From positions 1-49,313 of IMG/VR virus record IMGVR_UViG_3300046336_000121: a stretch of DNA of 49,313 nt; one strand, given 5' to 3'. Made by a program: the position numbers and the translations under genes. Shown in pieces: positions 41,539 through 48,820 of this stretch. This stretch comes from a virus. Position 1 is the first letter of the stretch; the number at the start of each line of letters is the position of its first letter. The notes beneath the pieces are model-generated. The model was given only the letters and a program-made list of their open reading frames with translations, was not told where the DNA came from and made no database searches.

Positions 41539-41826
41539 ATGATCGAAATAGCACCAGATAATCACATTGCATCACTGACAAAGTGGAGTGAGTCGAGTTG
41601 GGTGGAGCCAATTCCAGTTTTTCTTTTAGATCTTGAGTGTGAAGAATATCAGGATGAAGACCTTGACCCGCACTATGCATGCAAACATGAGGGTGATTTT
41701 TACTATGACCCATCTACAATTGTTTGTTCTAGTGTAATGCAGGATGATTCCTCTACAGAATTTAATATTGCTATGCTGCACAACAAACCAGACTGGGCAA
41801 CACACGTACACTGGAGTTCAAAATGA
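41539..41826 (+). CDS. unknown acidic small protein
   Basis: A 95-residue acidic protein (LLDLECEEYQDEDLDPHYAC) with no recognised family. Overlaps the next ATG by four bases. Confidence 0.55.
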   Translation: MIEIAPDNHIASLTKWSESSWVEPIPVFLLDLECEEYQDEDLDPHYACKHEGDFYYDPSTIVCSSVMQDDSSTEFNIAMLHNKPDWATHVHWSSK

Positions 41827-42149
41827 TTAAGAAAATCAAAGGGTCATTCCTTAAAGCAGCTAATCTACGTCGGTACAATAATGAACCAATTCGAGATGGT
41901 GATTATGTCGGTATTGGTAAGAACAGGCATTGGCGGATCAATTGTGATAATGAATTTGAATTGTCGGAAAGCAATGAAACATTTGACCGATGGGCGCTTT
42001 CCAAACGTGCAACCAGGTTAATCACTGATGAGCTTACCGATGTAAAGAAATTTGTGGCAATGGTAGATGAGCTGCATGCTGAAATTTTGGTGCATGAGGC
42101 TAATGAGCACTATTGGGATGTTGATCTGTATTTGAGTGTATTGGAGTAG
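41823..42149 (+). CDS. unknown small protein
   Basis: A 108-residue protein coupled to the previous one (ATGA). Short basic N-terminus, then charged mixed sequence and an acidic end. No family recognised. Confidence 0.55.
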   Translation: MIKKIKGSFLKAANLRRYNNEPIRDGDYVGIGKNRHWRINCDNEFELSESNETFDRWALSKRATRLITDELTDVKKFVAMVDELHAEILVHEANEHYWDVDLYLSVLE

Positions 42150-42151
42150 AA

Positions 42152-42340
42152 ATGTACCTATCTCAAATGTCAGTTGGAAAAAACTACAAATATATAAACA
42201 GTACTGTAGTCCTGGTATATTTGGGTGCACAGCGCCACCCGCTTGGTTGGTTCTATCAGTTTGCAAATCTCAACGAACCTAAAATTTGTTGGTTAGAACT
42301 ACAAGAGTATGAACTTAGACAACTTGAGGAGTCCACATGA
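42152..42340 (+). CDS. unknown small protein
   Basis: A 62-residue protein 2 bases after the previous stop, overlapping the next ATG by four bases. Small beta-rich pattern (STVVLVYLGAQRHPLGWFYQ). No family recognised. Confidence 0.5.
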   Translation: MYLSQMSVGKNYKYINSTVVLVYLGAQRHPLGWFYQFANLNEPKICWLELQEYELRQLEEST

Positions 42341-42888
42341 ATGATAAAACTATCAACGTACGCCACGACGACTCGTCCGATACACTAGTCGCAGAAATTG
42401 TACGCATGGCTGAACTGCTGAAAAGGTGGGATGAAGATCACCCTGATTCAGATTATGTCGCCCTGCCTCAAGCATTTGGTCCTAAAATATCCTTCGCGGG
42501 TAGTAATCTACTCATCGATTGTGATGACATTGCAGACCTAATTTTAGGGGAAATTGATTCATATTCTACAACACCAGAGTATGATCCACTTACTACTGGA
42601 TATGTACCGAAACCAAAGTTGACTAATGCTGAATACGCTGAACGCTGGCAGAAACATGAGTCGCTGATATCAAGAATGTCTGAGTGGGTAGATGTCATCG
42701 CCCGCACTCCAAAATATGGCGAACGGGTGTTTGCTATTCACGACCTCAGACCCATTGGTAGGGGTAGATTTGTGGCAGACTATTACTTTAGTGAATATGG
42801 CTTTGTCGCTAATGAAGGAGACACTGATTGTTATGGATATATTACCCATTGGATCTCCGTTGGTGATGTGAAATTAATTTTGAGATAA
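42337..42888 (+). CDS. unknown protein
   Basis: A 183-residue protein, the largest unknown of this operon. Helical acidic N-terminus (LVAEIVRMAELLKRWDEDHP), middle rich in Tyr/Asp, and a C-terminus with RGRFVADYYFSEYGFV. No family recognised. Confidence 0.55.
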   Translation: MNDKTINVRHDDSSDTLVAEIVRMAELLKRWDEDHPDSDYVALPQAFGPKISFAGSNLLIDCDDIADLILGEIDSYSTTPEYDPLTTGYVPKPKLTNAEYAERWQKHESLISRMSEWVDVIARTPKYGERVFAIHDLRPIGRGRFVADYYFSEYGFVANEGDTDCYGYITHWISVGDVKLILR

Positions 42889-42894
42889 TAGTAG

Positions 42895-42921
42895 TTAACC
42901 TTTTGTAAATTAGGGGATAAT
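42895..42921 (+). promoter_or_regulatory. early sigma70-type promoter P4
   Basis: TTAACC (42895-42900), 15-base spacer, GATAAT (42916-42921), with TTAGGGG on the left and CCCAAAG on the right as a degenerate form of the repeat. Confidence 0.6.
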
Positions 42922-42952
42922 AGACCCAAAGCGCAACCAATCTAAGGATACC

Positions 42953-43165
42953 ATGACCACAACAATTTTGACAATCTTGCTTTTTGCCGCATCAGCTTCA
43001 AGCCCTCCTACACTACTTGGTGAATACGCATCTCCGACTGCATGTGAACAAGCTAAAGCGCAAATCTTGAATCACATTACTGTAGGACGCATGATGGGCG
43101 TCCTACCTACATATATTCCCGCCGCTTATATATGCGTACCAACGGGGAAAATTAACAAAAATTAA
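42953..43165 (+). CDS. small exported protein, paralogue of 48394 protein
   Basis: A 70-residue protein with a hydrophobic start (TTILTILLFAASASS) that looks like a signal or anchor, followed by LLGEYASPTACEQAK and a C-terminal cysteine (ICVP). The 48394 protein shares LGNYAS..AC..A and the later Cys. Two cysteines may form a disulphide in the periplasm. Early expression suggests a host-surface or superinfection role, unproven. Confidence 0.55.
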   Translation: MTTTILTILLFAASASSPPTLLGEYASPTACEQAKAQILNHITVGRMMGVLPTYIPAAYICVPTGKINKN

Positions 43166-43168
43166 CCG

Positions 43169-43197
43169 TTGACCTTTTGCAAATTAGGGTAGATAAT
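43169..43197 (+). promoter_or_regulatory. early sigma70 promoter P5
   Basis: TTGACC (43169-43174), 17-base spacer, GATAAT (43192-43197). Preceded by TTAGGGT but without the right-hand repeat. Confidence 0.65.
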
Positions 43198-43233
43198 TAC
43201 CGTATCGACAAACAATTCAACTAAGGTACACAT

Positions 43234-43410
43234 ATGCAATTTGATATCACAGTAACTATCCGAGTGACAGTCGCGGACCGCGACGAGGCGCTAGCAATTG
43301 CTGATCGTTATGGAAACATGTCTACAGGGTATCTCAGCATCGGTGCTGACTCTTTCGATGTGACTGCACTGGCAGAAGTACAGGAAATTTCTTCCAATGG
43401 AGCGAACTGA
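43234..43410 (+). CDS. unknown small protein
   Basis: A 58-residue protein with AAGG 10 bases upstream of ATG 43234. It has one beta-rich segment (QFDITVTIRVTVADRDEALA), like a small ferredoxin-type fold, with no recognised family. Ends 2 bases before the next gene. Confidence 0.55.
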   Translation: MQFDITVTIRVTVADRDEALAIADRYGNMSTGYLSIGADSFDVTALAEVQEISSNGAN

Positions 43411-43412
43411 TA

Positions 43413-43694
43413 ATGACTATTGAATATAAATCCATAATCACAAGCCCTGAATACTTGACAGCCCTCAAAAAATCGTTGCGTGATGGGCAGGTGTGTGACT
43501 ATGAAACTGGTCGAGCGATTAGTTGCGATACCGTAATGGATACAGCAGCAGATGTAATTGAAGTTCTTCAGGAGCGAGTTACATCAATGGAACGATTATT
43601 GAAAATTATTCACCACAACGCCAATGTGGAGGGTATGGTGGGGTTTCGTGAGTGGTGCAGCGGTACTATAGAATACAAATTAAAACATCTTTAA
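43413..43694 (+). CDS. unknown small helical protein
   Basis: A 93-residue mostly helical protein (VIEVLQERVTSMERLLKIIH). No family recognised. The tRNA-Arg gene starts 4 bases after its stop. Confidence 0.55.
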   Translation: MTIEYKSIITSPEYLTALKKSLRDGQVCDYETGRAISCDTVMDTAADVIEVLQERVTSMERLLKIIHHNANVEGMVGFREWCSGTIEYKLKHL

Positions 43695-43698
43695 TAAT

Positions 43699-43773
43699 CT
43701 GGCGTTCGTATAATGGATAATACTGGAGATTTCTACTCTTCAAATAGCGGTTCGATTCCGTTACGCCGGACCA
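43699..43773 (+). tRNA. tRNA-Arg (UCU)
   Basis: A 75-base cloverleaf. Acceptor CTGGCGT/ACGCCGG, anticodon stem GGAGA/TCTTC around TT-TCT-AC and T loop TTCGATT. CCA is encoded. It would read AGA codons. Confidence 0.92.
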
Positions 43774-43784
43774 ACTAATATATT

Positions 43785-43859
43785 GAAACGGAAGCTCAAC
43801 GGTCGAGCGCCATCCTCATAAGATGGGGGAAGTGGGTTCAACTCCCACCCGTTTCACCA
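43785..43859 (+). tRNA. tRNA-Met (CAU)
   Basis: A 75-base cloverleaf. Acceptor GAAACGG/CCGTTTC, D arm GCTC/GAGC, anticodon stem CCATC/GATGG around CT-CAT-AA, T arm GTGGG/CCCAC, encoded CCA. Whether it is Met or lysidine-modified Ile cannot be told. Confidence 0.92.
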
Positions 43860-43889
43860 GTAATAATTTATCATGAAGGAAATTCAAAA

Positions 43890-44321
43890 ATGAAACAGCA
43901 ACTATTTTTATCACAAGAACAGTTTACCAACTGGTTGATTGCTCTGCGCTCTGGCGAATATAATCAAGGTAGAGTACTTCTTAGAACTGAGGATAAAGAA
44001 GTAGGTACGTGTTCTCACTGTTGCCTTGGTGTACTGTGTGAGGTTTCTGGGTTTAAATTTGATGATACGTGTGGGTATTACTTTGATGAAGTTACTGGTC
44101 GTAGATCATCGCATAAATTTCCAACGCTAGATGAGAAAACAGAAAATCCATTAGTTATTGTTACATCTGATGAACAACTAGAGTTTGTCAAAAAGATGCA
44201 GGATAAAACTGGATATAGGATTGGGAATCAGCAATTAGCGTCAATCAATGATTCTGGCAAGTTTACGTTTAGTGACATTGCAGATATTATCGAAATGTTT
44301 TTTGAACCATCCCATCTATAA
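43890..44321 (+). CDS. conserved phage protein with CCLGVLC motif
   Basis: A 143-residue protein of a family seen in many phages, marked by NWLIALRSGEYNQGRVLL and HCCLGVLCEVSG. The cysteines could bind a metal. Function not known. It has the AAGGAAATTCAAAAATG-type leader. Its last 15 codons are duplicated at 45122-45171. Confidence 0.7.
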   Translation: MKQQLFLSQEQFTNWLIALRSGEYNQGRVLLRTEDKEVGTCSHCCLGVLCEVSGFKFDDTCGYYFDEVTGRRSSHKFPTLDEKTENPLVIVTSDEQLEFVKKMQDKTGYRIGNQQLASINDSGKFTFSDIADIIEMFFEPSHL

Positions 44322-44326
44322 GGAAA
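44277..44326 (+). repeat. 50-base repeat, copy 1
   Basis: The end of the 43890 gene and its downstream ribosome site (GCAGATATTATCGAAATG through CATCTATAAGGAAA) recur at 45122-45171 with 3 differences in 50. Confidence 0.85.
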
Positions 44327-44337
44327 GAGAAAATAAA

Positions 44338-44649
44338 ATGATATTGCATAATTTTGATGACTGGTGTCGTATTGTGAGGAACTCCCAGTATTATAATCTA
44401 GATATAAAGCTCGCACTCAAATTGAGTGCGAGCCAACCGGCTGGTTATATGACAACACCCACAGATTCTGTGGGTGTTAGGGCCATATTAGCCTATACTA
44501 GGAAACTTTTGTCTGTTGATGAAGTATTTACTATTCCTGGAAAGTGGTATCTCTTGTGGTGTGGGTATAGTCACCATATGAGGGACCCGGATACCCTCAT
44601 GCTTACTAAAAATAGAACTCAACTGATTAGATATGCAACTATTGTATAA
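44338..44649 (+). CDS. unknown protein with strong internal inverted repeats
   Basis: A 103-residue protein starting at ATG 44338. No family recognised. Within the coding sequence are two perfect 12-1-12 inverted repeats (44409-44433 and 44454-44478) and a 7-bp hairpin at 44578-44600, which are unlikely by chance and could affect mRNA folding. Confidence 0.6.
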   Translation: MILHNFDDWCRIVRNSQYYNLDIKLALKLSASQPAGYMTTPTDSVGVRAILAYTRKLLSVDEVFTIPGKWYLLWCGYSHHMRDPDTLMLTKNRTQLIRYATIV

Positions 44650-44729
44650 AATCTCAACCATCAATGTTGTAGCAAATACCCAAATATGTGTATGATTGTT
44701 GTAACCAACAAACTTTGAGGAAATTCAAA

Positions 44730-45089
44730 ATGGAAAATACCAATATCACTAATGCGATGACAGAAATGGTGGATGAACTCAAATCATCTTTTAAAACTGC
44801 ATTGGATGAAATACAAGAAATTTCCGCTGCTAGCGATCAATATCGTACTGATAAAGTTGAGAAGTACATATCTGACTTGTTTGAACATACCAAACAAGTA
44901 GAAATTAATGTTCAGAAGTATTGTGATGACGTGACTGCTCAAGTAAAATCAACTGAATTAGCTAATCAAACACGTGCTGATAATATTATCAACTCTAATA
45001 GACTTCTCGCATTGGCTACACTATACACAACTATCCGTGATGAAAATGAAGCTATAGCAATGTTATATATTCTGGAGAATAAACTATGA
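44730..45089 (+). CDS. unknown helical/coiled-coil protein
   Basis: A 119-residue protein starting at ATG 44730 with the AGGAAATTCAAAATG leader. Long helical sequence (ELKSSFKTALDEIQEISAAS) suggests a coiled coil. It overlaps the next short gene by ATGA. Function unknown. Confidence 0.6.
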   Translation: MENTNITNAMTEMVDELKSSFKTALDEIQEISAASDQYRTDKVEKYISDLFEHTKQVEINVQKYCDDVTAQVKSTELANQTRADNIINSNRLLALATLYTTIRDENEAIAMLYILENKL

Positions 45090-45166
45090 TTATTTTTGAT
45101 TTGTTGGTTAACAACTGGTTTATTGCAGATAGTATCGAAATGTTTTTTGAACCATCCCATTCATAA
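45086..45166 (+). CDS. short ORF made from a duplicated gene end
   Basis: A 26-codon frame starting at the ATGA overlap. Its last 14 codons copy the end of the 43890 protein (IADSIEMFFEPSHS versus IADIIEMFFEPSHL), so it is probably a by-product of duplication rather than an independent gene, though it could be translated. Confidence 0.4.
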   Translation: MIIFDLLVNNWFIADSIEMFFEPSHS

Positions 45167-45171
45167 GGAAA
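45122..45171 (+). repeat. 50-base repeat, copy 2
   Basis: Copy of 44277-44326 with 3 differences. It carries the ribosome site for the next gene at 45178. Confidence 0.85.
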
Positions 45172-45177
45172 TTCAAA

Positions 45178-45393
45178 ATGAACTTCTCAGAACACGTCAA
45201 TGTGCCCGCTGATTATCTCCCTCGATCTGATTGGGAAATTGTGATGGCTGATAAGCAGCGTTGTGTAAAACTAATCGAAGATGTATATGATTTGTTAGTT
45301 GCTGGTAATCACATTGAGGCGAAGGAATTGATTCAACAGCGTGTCAATAATCTCACAGTAAATGTACCATTCTATATTGATGTAGGTGAATAA
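45178..45393 (+). CDS. unknown small protein
   Basis: A 71-residue acidic protein with the conserved AAGGAAATTCAAAATG leader. Mostly helical; no family recognised. Confidence 0.6.
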   Translation: MNFSEHVNVPADYLPRSDWEIVMADKQRCVKLIEDVYDLLVAGNHIEAKELIQQRVNNLTVNVPFYIDVGE

Positions 45394-45407
45394 TATTAAG
45401 AGCCAAA

Positions 45408-45662
45408 ATGATTAAACAATTCGACCATGATTTCTTCAATATTACAGCACACATTACTGATTACAACAAGGTACTATTCCTGTCCGATGGCGACGTGCGC
45501 TCGGTAGGATTAGTGGATGTTTTCATTGAACTTGGTGGGACTGTATTATTAAAACGCTCGATGCCTTTTGATGTTGATATAGATGATGCAGAACAAGTAT
45601 TTGACGCTATTAAGCGGTCATACTTGCCAGCACTAATCAAAGAGGCAACATCTATGTTATAA
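45408..45662 (+). CDS. unknown small protein
   Basis: An 84-residue alpha/beta protein (DYNKVLFLSDGDVRSVGLVD). No family recognised. 9 bases before the next gene. Confidence 0.55.
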   Translation: MIKQFDHDFFNITAHITDYNKVLFLSDGDVRSVGLVDVFIELGGTVLLKRSMPFDVDIDDAEQVFDAIKRSYLPALIKEATSML

Positions 45663-45671
45663 GGAATTGAT

Positions 45672-46034
45672 ATGATACTAATAGTTCTCACACTCCTGGT
45701 AATTAAACATTTCGTTGTTGATTTCCTAATACAAACAAAGTATCAGTGGAGTAACAAAGGTACATATTTCCACCCAGGTGGATTATTGCACGCTGGACTA
45801 CACGGTATTACTACACTCGCCTGCTTCTCACTACTATCACTCAGTACCGCAATGATTGCTGCTCTGGTTGATTTTGTTGTTCACTACCATATTGATTGGG
45901 CGAAGATGAATATTAATGCGCACTATGGATTTGGACCAAATACTCACGGAGAATTCTGGTGGTTGCTTGGACTAGATCAGTTCCTACACTCGCTGACGTA
46001 TATTGGGTTGTTGTATTACGCATTTTATACGTAG
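45672..46034 (+). CDS. DUF3307-like membrane protein
   Basis: A 120-residue membrane protein with three or four hydrophobic helices. The family pattern KHFVVDFLIQTKYQW, HAGLHGITTL and HYHIDWAK matches DUF3307 proteins, whose role is unknown. Early expression in phages hints at inner-membrane or host-physiology effects. Confidence 0.75.
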   Translation: MILIVLTLLVIKHFVVDFLIQTKYQWSNKGTYFHPGGLLHAGLHGITTLACFSLLSLSTAMIAALVDFVVHYHIDWAKMNINAHYGFGPNTHGEFWWLLGLDQFLHSLTYIGLLYYAFYT

Positions 46035-46066
46035 ATTGTGGTGTCAGCCACGAAGCACGGTGTGCG

Positions 46067-46094
46067 TTGACCTGATCTGAAATTGGGGTATAAT
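46067..46094 (+). promoter_or_regulatory. early sigma70 promoter P6
   Basis: TTGACC (46067-46072), 16-base spacer, TATAAT (46089-46094). The right half of the repeat is absent (TTGAATC). Confidence 0.75.
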
Positions 46095-46124
46095 TGAATC
46101 ATCTAACAAAATAAGGTGGGATTC

Positions 46125-46508
46125 ATGAACATACTAGGAATAGACGACTCGATCACTACCTGTGGTTGCTGTGGGAAATCTGGCTTGAAATTCACGATCC
46201 TAGTTGAGCGAACTGGTGAAGTGTTCAATTACGGTCGTGTATGCGCAACTAAACATACAGGCTTAGGCTACACTCAAATTAAGCAGAACATCACATGCGC
46301 TCGTGAGGCGATCAAAACCGCAGCGAAATTGGAATACACCAATAGCACTGAGTACCTAATGCACTGTAATAAGTTACGGGAGCTTAATAACTCAGGCGTG
46401 AAGAGTGGACGGGAATTCTATGCCGCCCAAATGGTAGATTTGGCGAGAGCTGATGCCAAGAAAATCGAGATCGCTGCAAAGTACAAAATTGCCGCGCACT
46501 CATTCTGA
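46125..46508 (+). CDS. unknown cysteine-containing protein
   Basis: A 127-residue protein. ATG 46125 is preferred because of AAGGTGGG just upstream; an in-frame GTG at 46116 is the alternative. CGCC near the N-terminus and GRVCATKHTG suggest a small metal-binding site, followed by a helical, Lys-rich tail. No family recognised. Confidence 0.55.
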   Translation: MNILGIDDSITTCGCCGKSGLKFTILVERTGEVFNYGRVCATKHTGLGYTQIKQNITCAREAIKTAAKLEYTNSTEYLMHCNKLRELNNSGVKSGREFYAAQMVDLARADAKKIEIAAKYKIAAHSF

Positions 46509-46522
46509 TTACCGTCCATTAT

Positions 46523-47164
46523 ATGACCTCTAGAACAAAATACCCTCGAACGTACCACCTACCATTCTCCCCAGGCCTCCAATCAGACGACAAGGTCATC
46601 CAATCTATGGAGGATCTGATCGGATCTGAAGTTGTCGTGACGCTGAAAATGGATGGTGAAAACACCACGCTGTACCCAGATGGGTATCTCCACGCACGTT
46701 CGATCGACTCGGTGTCTAATTGGACTCGTGACATTGCTAAGAAAATTCACTCACAAATTGCACACGATATACCAACCGGTCACAGGCTGTGTTGTGAGAA
46801 TGTATATGCCAAACATTCGATCCACTATCCAGATGGTTACCTGGAGGGGTACCTATATTTGCTGTCTGTGTGGAATGATGACACTTGCCTGTCATACGAC
46901 GACACGCTGATGTATGCTGAACTATTTTCCCTCCCAACACCAAAACAACTGTATAGAGGTGTATATGATGAGAGTGCACTCAAGGAACTCGCGGCAAATC
47001 TTGATACTGCGATTGAGGAAGGTTTTGTTGTGAGGGCGACACGCGCATTCAATTACGAGAACTTCAGCTCTTGTGTCACAAAGTACGTCAGGGCTGGACA
47101 CGTGCAGACAGATCAACACTGGCTCAAAAATGCTAGTCCAAACGGAAAAATAAGTTCAAAATAA
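46523..47164 (+). CDS. RNA ligase (Rnl2/DRB-type)
   Basis: A 213-residue nucleotidyltransferase. The active lysine is Lys42 in TLKMDGENTT (KxDG, motif I), with later CENVYAKHSI (motif III), EEGFVVRA (motif IV) and KYVRAG (motif V). It joins 5'-phosphate to 3'-hydroxyl RNA ends. Phage ligases repair tRNAs cut by host anticodon nucleases, which fits the tRNA genes and tRNA-like RNAs nearby. No partner polynucleotide kinase is visible in the window. Confidence 0.88.
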   Translation: MTSRTKYPRTYHLPFSPGLQSDDKVIQSMEDLIGSEVVVTLKMDGENTTLYPDGYLHARSIDSVSNWTRDIAKKIHSQIAHDIPTGHRLCCENVYAKHSIHYPDGYLEGYLYLLSVWNDDTCLSYDDTLMYAELFSLPTPKQLYRGVYDESALKELAANLDTAIEEGFVVRATRAFNYENFSSCVTKYVRAGHVQTDQHWLKNASPNGKISSK

Positions 47165-47167
47165 CTG

Positions 47168-47205
47168 TTGCCCATTGATGTGAATTAGGGTATAATAGAC
47201 CCTAA
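47168..47205 (+). promoter_or_regulatory. early sigma70 promoter P7 with perfect inverted repeat
   Basis: TTGCCC (47168-47173), 17-base spacer, TATAAT (47191-47196). TTAGGGT (47185-47191) and ACCCTAA (47199-47205) form a perfect 7-7-7 inverted repeat. Confidence 0.8.
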
Positions 47206-47231
47206 GAGCAATATACGATAGAAAGCCTATA

Positions 47232-47477
47232 ATGAAATATTCAAAGAAACTATTAGTAACATCGATGAAATATGTGATGCCACATCTACAGGAACGATAT
47301 GTTCTGGATGGAGAGTTGCAGGATTTCATAGAAGGTGCCGCCGTAGAATATTTCTTGAAAGACCCTGATCTAACACAAGACGAACAACACGGTCGATATG
47401 TGGTTAAGTGTGCACTCGTCGAACTTCAGCAAACCGACAGTCTGGCGTTTGGGTCGGTAGATGACCATTGGATGTGA
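47232..47477 (+). CDS. unknown small protein
   Basis: An 81-residue acidic protein, first after P7. Helical then charged (GAAVEYFLKDPDLTQDEQ). No family recognised. Confidence 0.6.
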   Translation: MKYSKKLLVTSMKYVMPHLQERYVLDGELQDFIEGAAVEYFLKDPDLTQDEQHGRYVVKCALVELQQTDSLAFGSVDDHWM

Positions 47478-47490
47478 GTAGATCAAAATA

Positions 47491-47769
47491 ATGTTTAAAT
47501 ACACTGCTCACCCAGACGTACTGCGCAAGTATCGGAATATTGTACACCGTTCACCACCTATTGTCGGTGCAGCATATCGGTATGCTTGTGAGATAACAAG
47601 GTCACCACAAGCATACCTCGATTGTGGTGACTTCTGGAGACATTATATTAATATCAATCTGTATAGCTCAACAAAACTTAGTCGAGTTCCTGTGAATGGG
47701 GTACTAATTGACGCACACTGGTTTTTGGAATCAGACAACAATTGTATCGACGCATCAACGGTTTTGTAA
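47491..47769 (+). CDS. unknown small protein
   Basis: A 92-residue protein 13 bases after the previous one, with Trp/His/Tyr-rich stretches (CGDFWRHYININLYSSTK). No family recognised. Confidence 0.55.
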   Translation: MFKYTAHPDVLRKYRNIVHRSPPIVGAAYRYACEITRSPQAYLDCGDFWRHYININLYSSTKLSRVPVNGVLIDAHWFLESDNNCIDASTVL

Positions 47770-47782
47770 CTGAAAGTTTGAC

Positions 47783-47956
47783 ATGAAAAATAAAGTAACG
47801 CTACTCGCTGGCCAACACTTCATTGGTGACCCGTGCTGTGCAACTGAAGATGGTAAAATTCACATCGGGCACATCATGATTGATACTAATCCACTCGACG
47901 AAGACCCGTGCGATGAGGCAGATAGATTGTACTCCGAAGGAATCAATGATGAATAA
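47783..47956 (+). CDS. unknown small acidic protein
   Basis: A 57-residue protein starting at ATG 47783. GDPCC and a later DPCDE suggest cysteine pairs. It overlaps the next gene by 11 bases. No family recognised. Confidence 0.5.
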   Translation: MKNKVTLLAGQHFIGDPCCATEDGKIHIGHIMIDTNPLDEDPCDEADRLYSEGINDE

Positions 47957-48290
47957 TCAAGCATTAACCGAGTTTTTGAACAGACCAATTGTCCCTACCG
48001 TTGACGAGTTACCATTTAAAGTTAACTCGTGTGTGCAAAGAAGAACAGAAGCAATTACGCTTAATCCAGTTTGTATTGGATATGATGAAGTGTCTGGATG
48101 GACAGTGGTCGCGGAAGTTCATGAAGACTATTACAAGTGGGTGAACCACTTTGAAGCATCACACCTAGTGTACGGTAAAGTGGTTGGAGATTTAGAATCG
48201 TTGGTAGAAGCCTCGACGGAAGCTGCCTACAATAATTTTATCGAATCATATGGTTCATGTATTGAAAACTGGGATTACCACGATATCTGA
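47946..48290 (+). CDS. unknown protein
   Basis: A 114-residue protein with GAAGGA upstream of ATG 47946 (a second ATG at 47949). Beta-rich middle (CIGYDEVSGWTVVAEVHEDY), helical end. The same frame is open upstream, inside the previous gene, but has no ribosome site. No family recognised. Confidence 0.55.
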   Translation: MMNNQALTEFLNRPIVPTVDELPFKVNSCVQRRTEAITLNPVCIGYDEVSGWTVVAEVHEDYYKWVNHFEASHLVYGKVVGDLESLVEASTEAAYNNFIESYGSCIENWDYHDI

Positions 48291-48329
48291 ACTTTTTTTG
48301 ATTAAAACCATAAAAACTTGAATTACTTG

Positions 48330-48357
48330 TTGACCTTACTCCGATTTGGGGTATAAT
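48330..48357 (+). promoter_or_regulatory. early sigma70 promoter P8
   Basis: TTGACC (48330-48335), 16-base spacer, TATAAT (48352-48357), then AGACCCTAAGAGCAA. The left arm is TTGGGGT (one change). Confidence 0.8.
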
Positions 48358-48393
48358 AGACCCTAAGAGCAAGTTTAATAAAGGAAATTCAAA

Positions 48394-48594
48394 ATGGCGA
48401 CCGTATACACACTAATTTACATTGCAGCATCATTCCACAATCCATTAGCTGCACCAGCTGTGTTAGGTAATTATGCATCAGAACTTGCTTGCAAAAATGC
48501 AAGCACCACATTGCTTGTGGCTAGTAAAATTGGAGACTCTAATACCAGCCGATTTTTGTGCATCAATTCCAGCACCGGCCAGAAAGTAAATTAA
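48394..48594 (+). CDS. small exported protein, paralogue of 42953 protein
   Basis: A 66-residue protein with a hydrophobic start (TVYTLIYIAASFH) and LGNYASELACKNAS, then a second Cys (FLCINSS), matching the 42953 protein. Leader AAGGAAATTCAAAATG. Follows P8, so it is early. Confidence 0.55.
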   Translation: MATVYTLIYIAASFHNPLAAPAVLGNYASELACKNASTTLLVASKIGDSNTSRFLCINSSTGQKVN

Positions 48595-48601
48595 ATAATT
48601 G

Positions 48602-48629
48602 TTGACTTGTTTGAAACTTCATTGATAAT
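48602..48629 (+). promoter_or_regulatory. sigma70 promoter P9 before tRNA-like RNAs B and C
   Basis: TTGACT (48602-48607), 16-base spacer, GATAAT (48624-48629). No gene with ribosome site follows; the structured RNAs start about 30 bases downstream. Confidence 0.65.
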
Positions 48630-48657
48630 GGATATCAAGTGAGGATTACATTAAAAT

Positions 48658-48802
48658 CTGAACAGTGTAACGATAGCTTAAATAGTAGAGCTAGTACAAA
48701 GGTAGTGGGAAATATTAGCTATAAAGCCCATGAGAATAGTACGACCTGTAACCATCAGGTGGTAGTTGGTGCAAATCCAACCGAGTACTGTGTTCAGTTT
48801 TT
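48658..48802 (+). ncRNA. tRNA-like structured RNA B
   Basis: A folded RNA, likely non-coding. CTGAAC/GTTCAG and AGTGT/GTACT form a closing helix, followed by TTTTT (48798-48802), so it can end transcription. Inside are a D-arm-like GCTT..GAGC, a GTAC..GTAC stem holding a large loop (a GTGGG/CCCAT hairpin within), a class II-like variable arm ACCTG/CAGGT, and a T-arm-like GTTGG-TGCAAAT-CCAAC. The anticodon region is much larger than in a tRNA. Function unknown. Confidence 0.5.
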
Positions 48803-48820
48803 AGTGCAATTCTTGTATAA

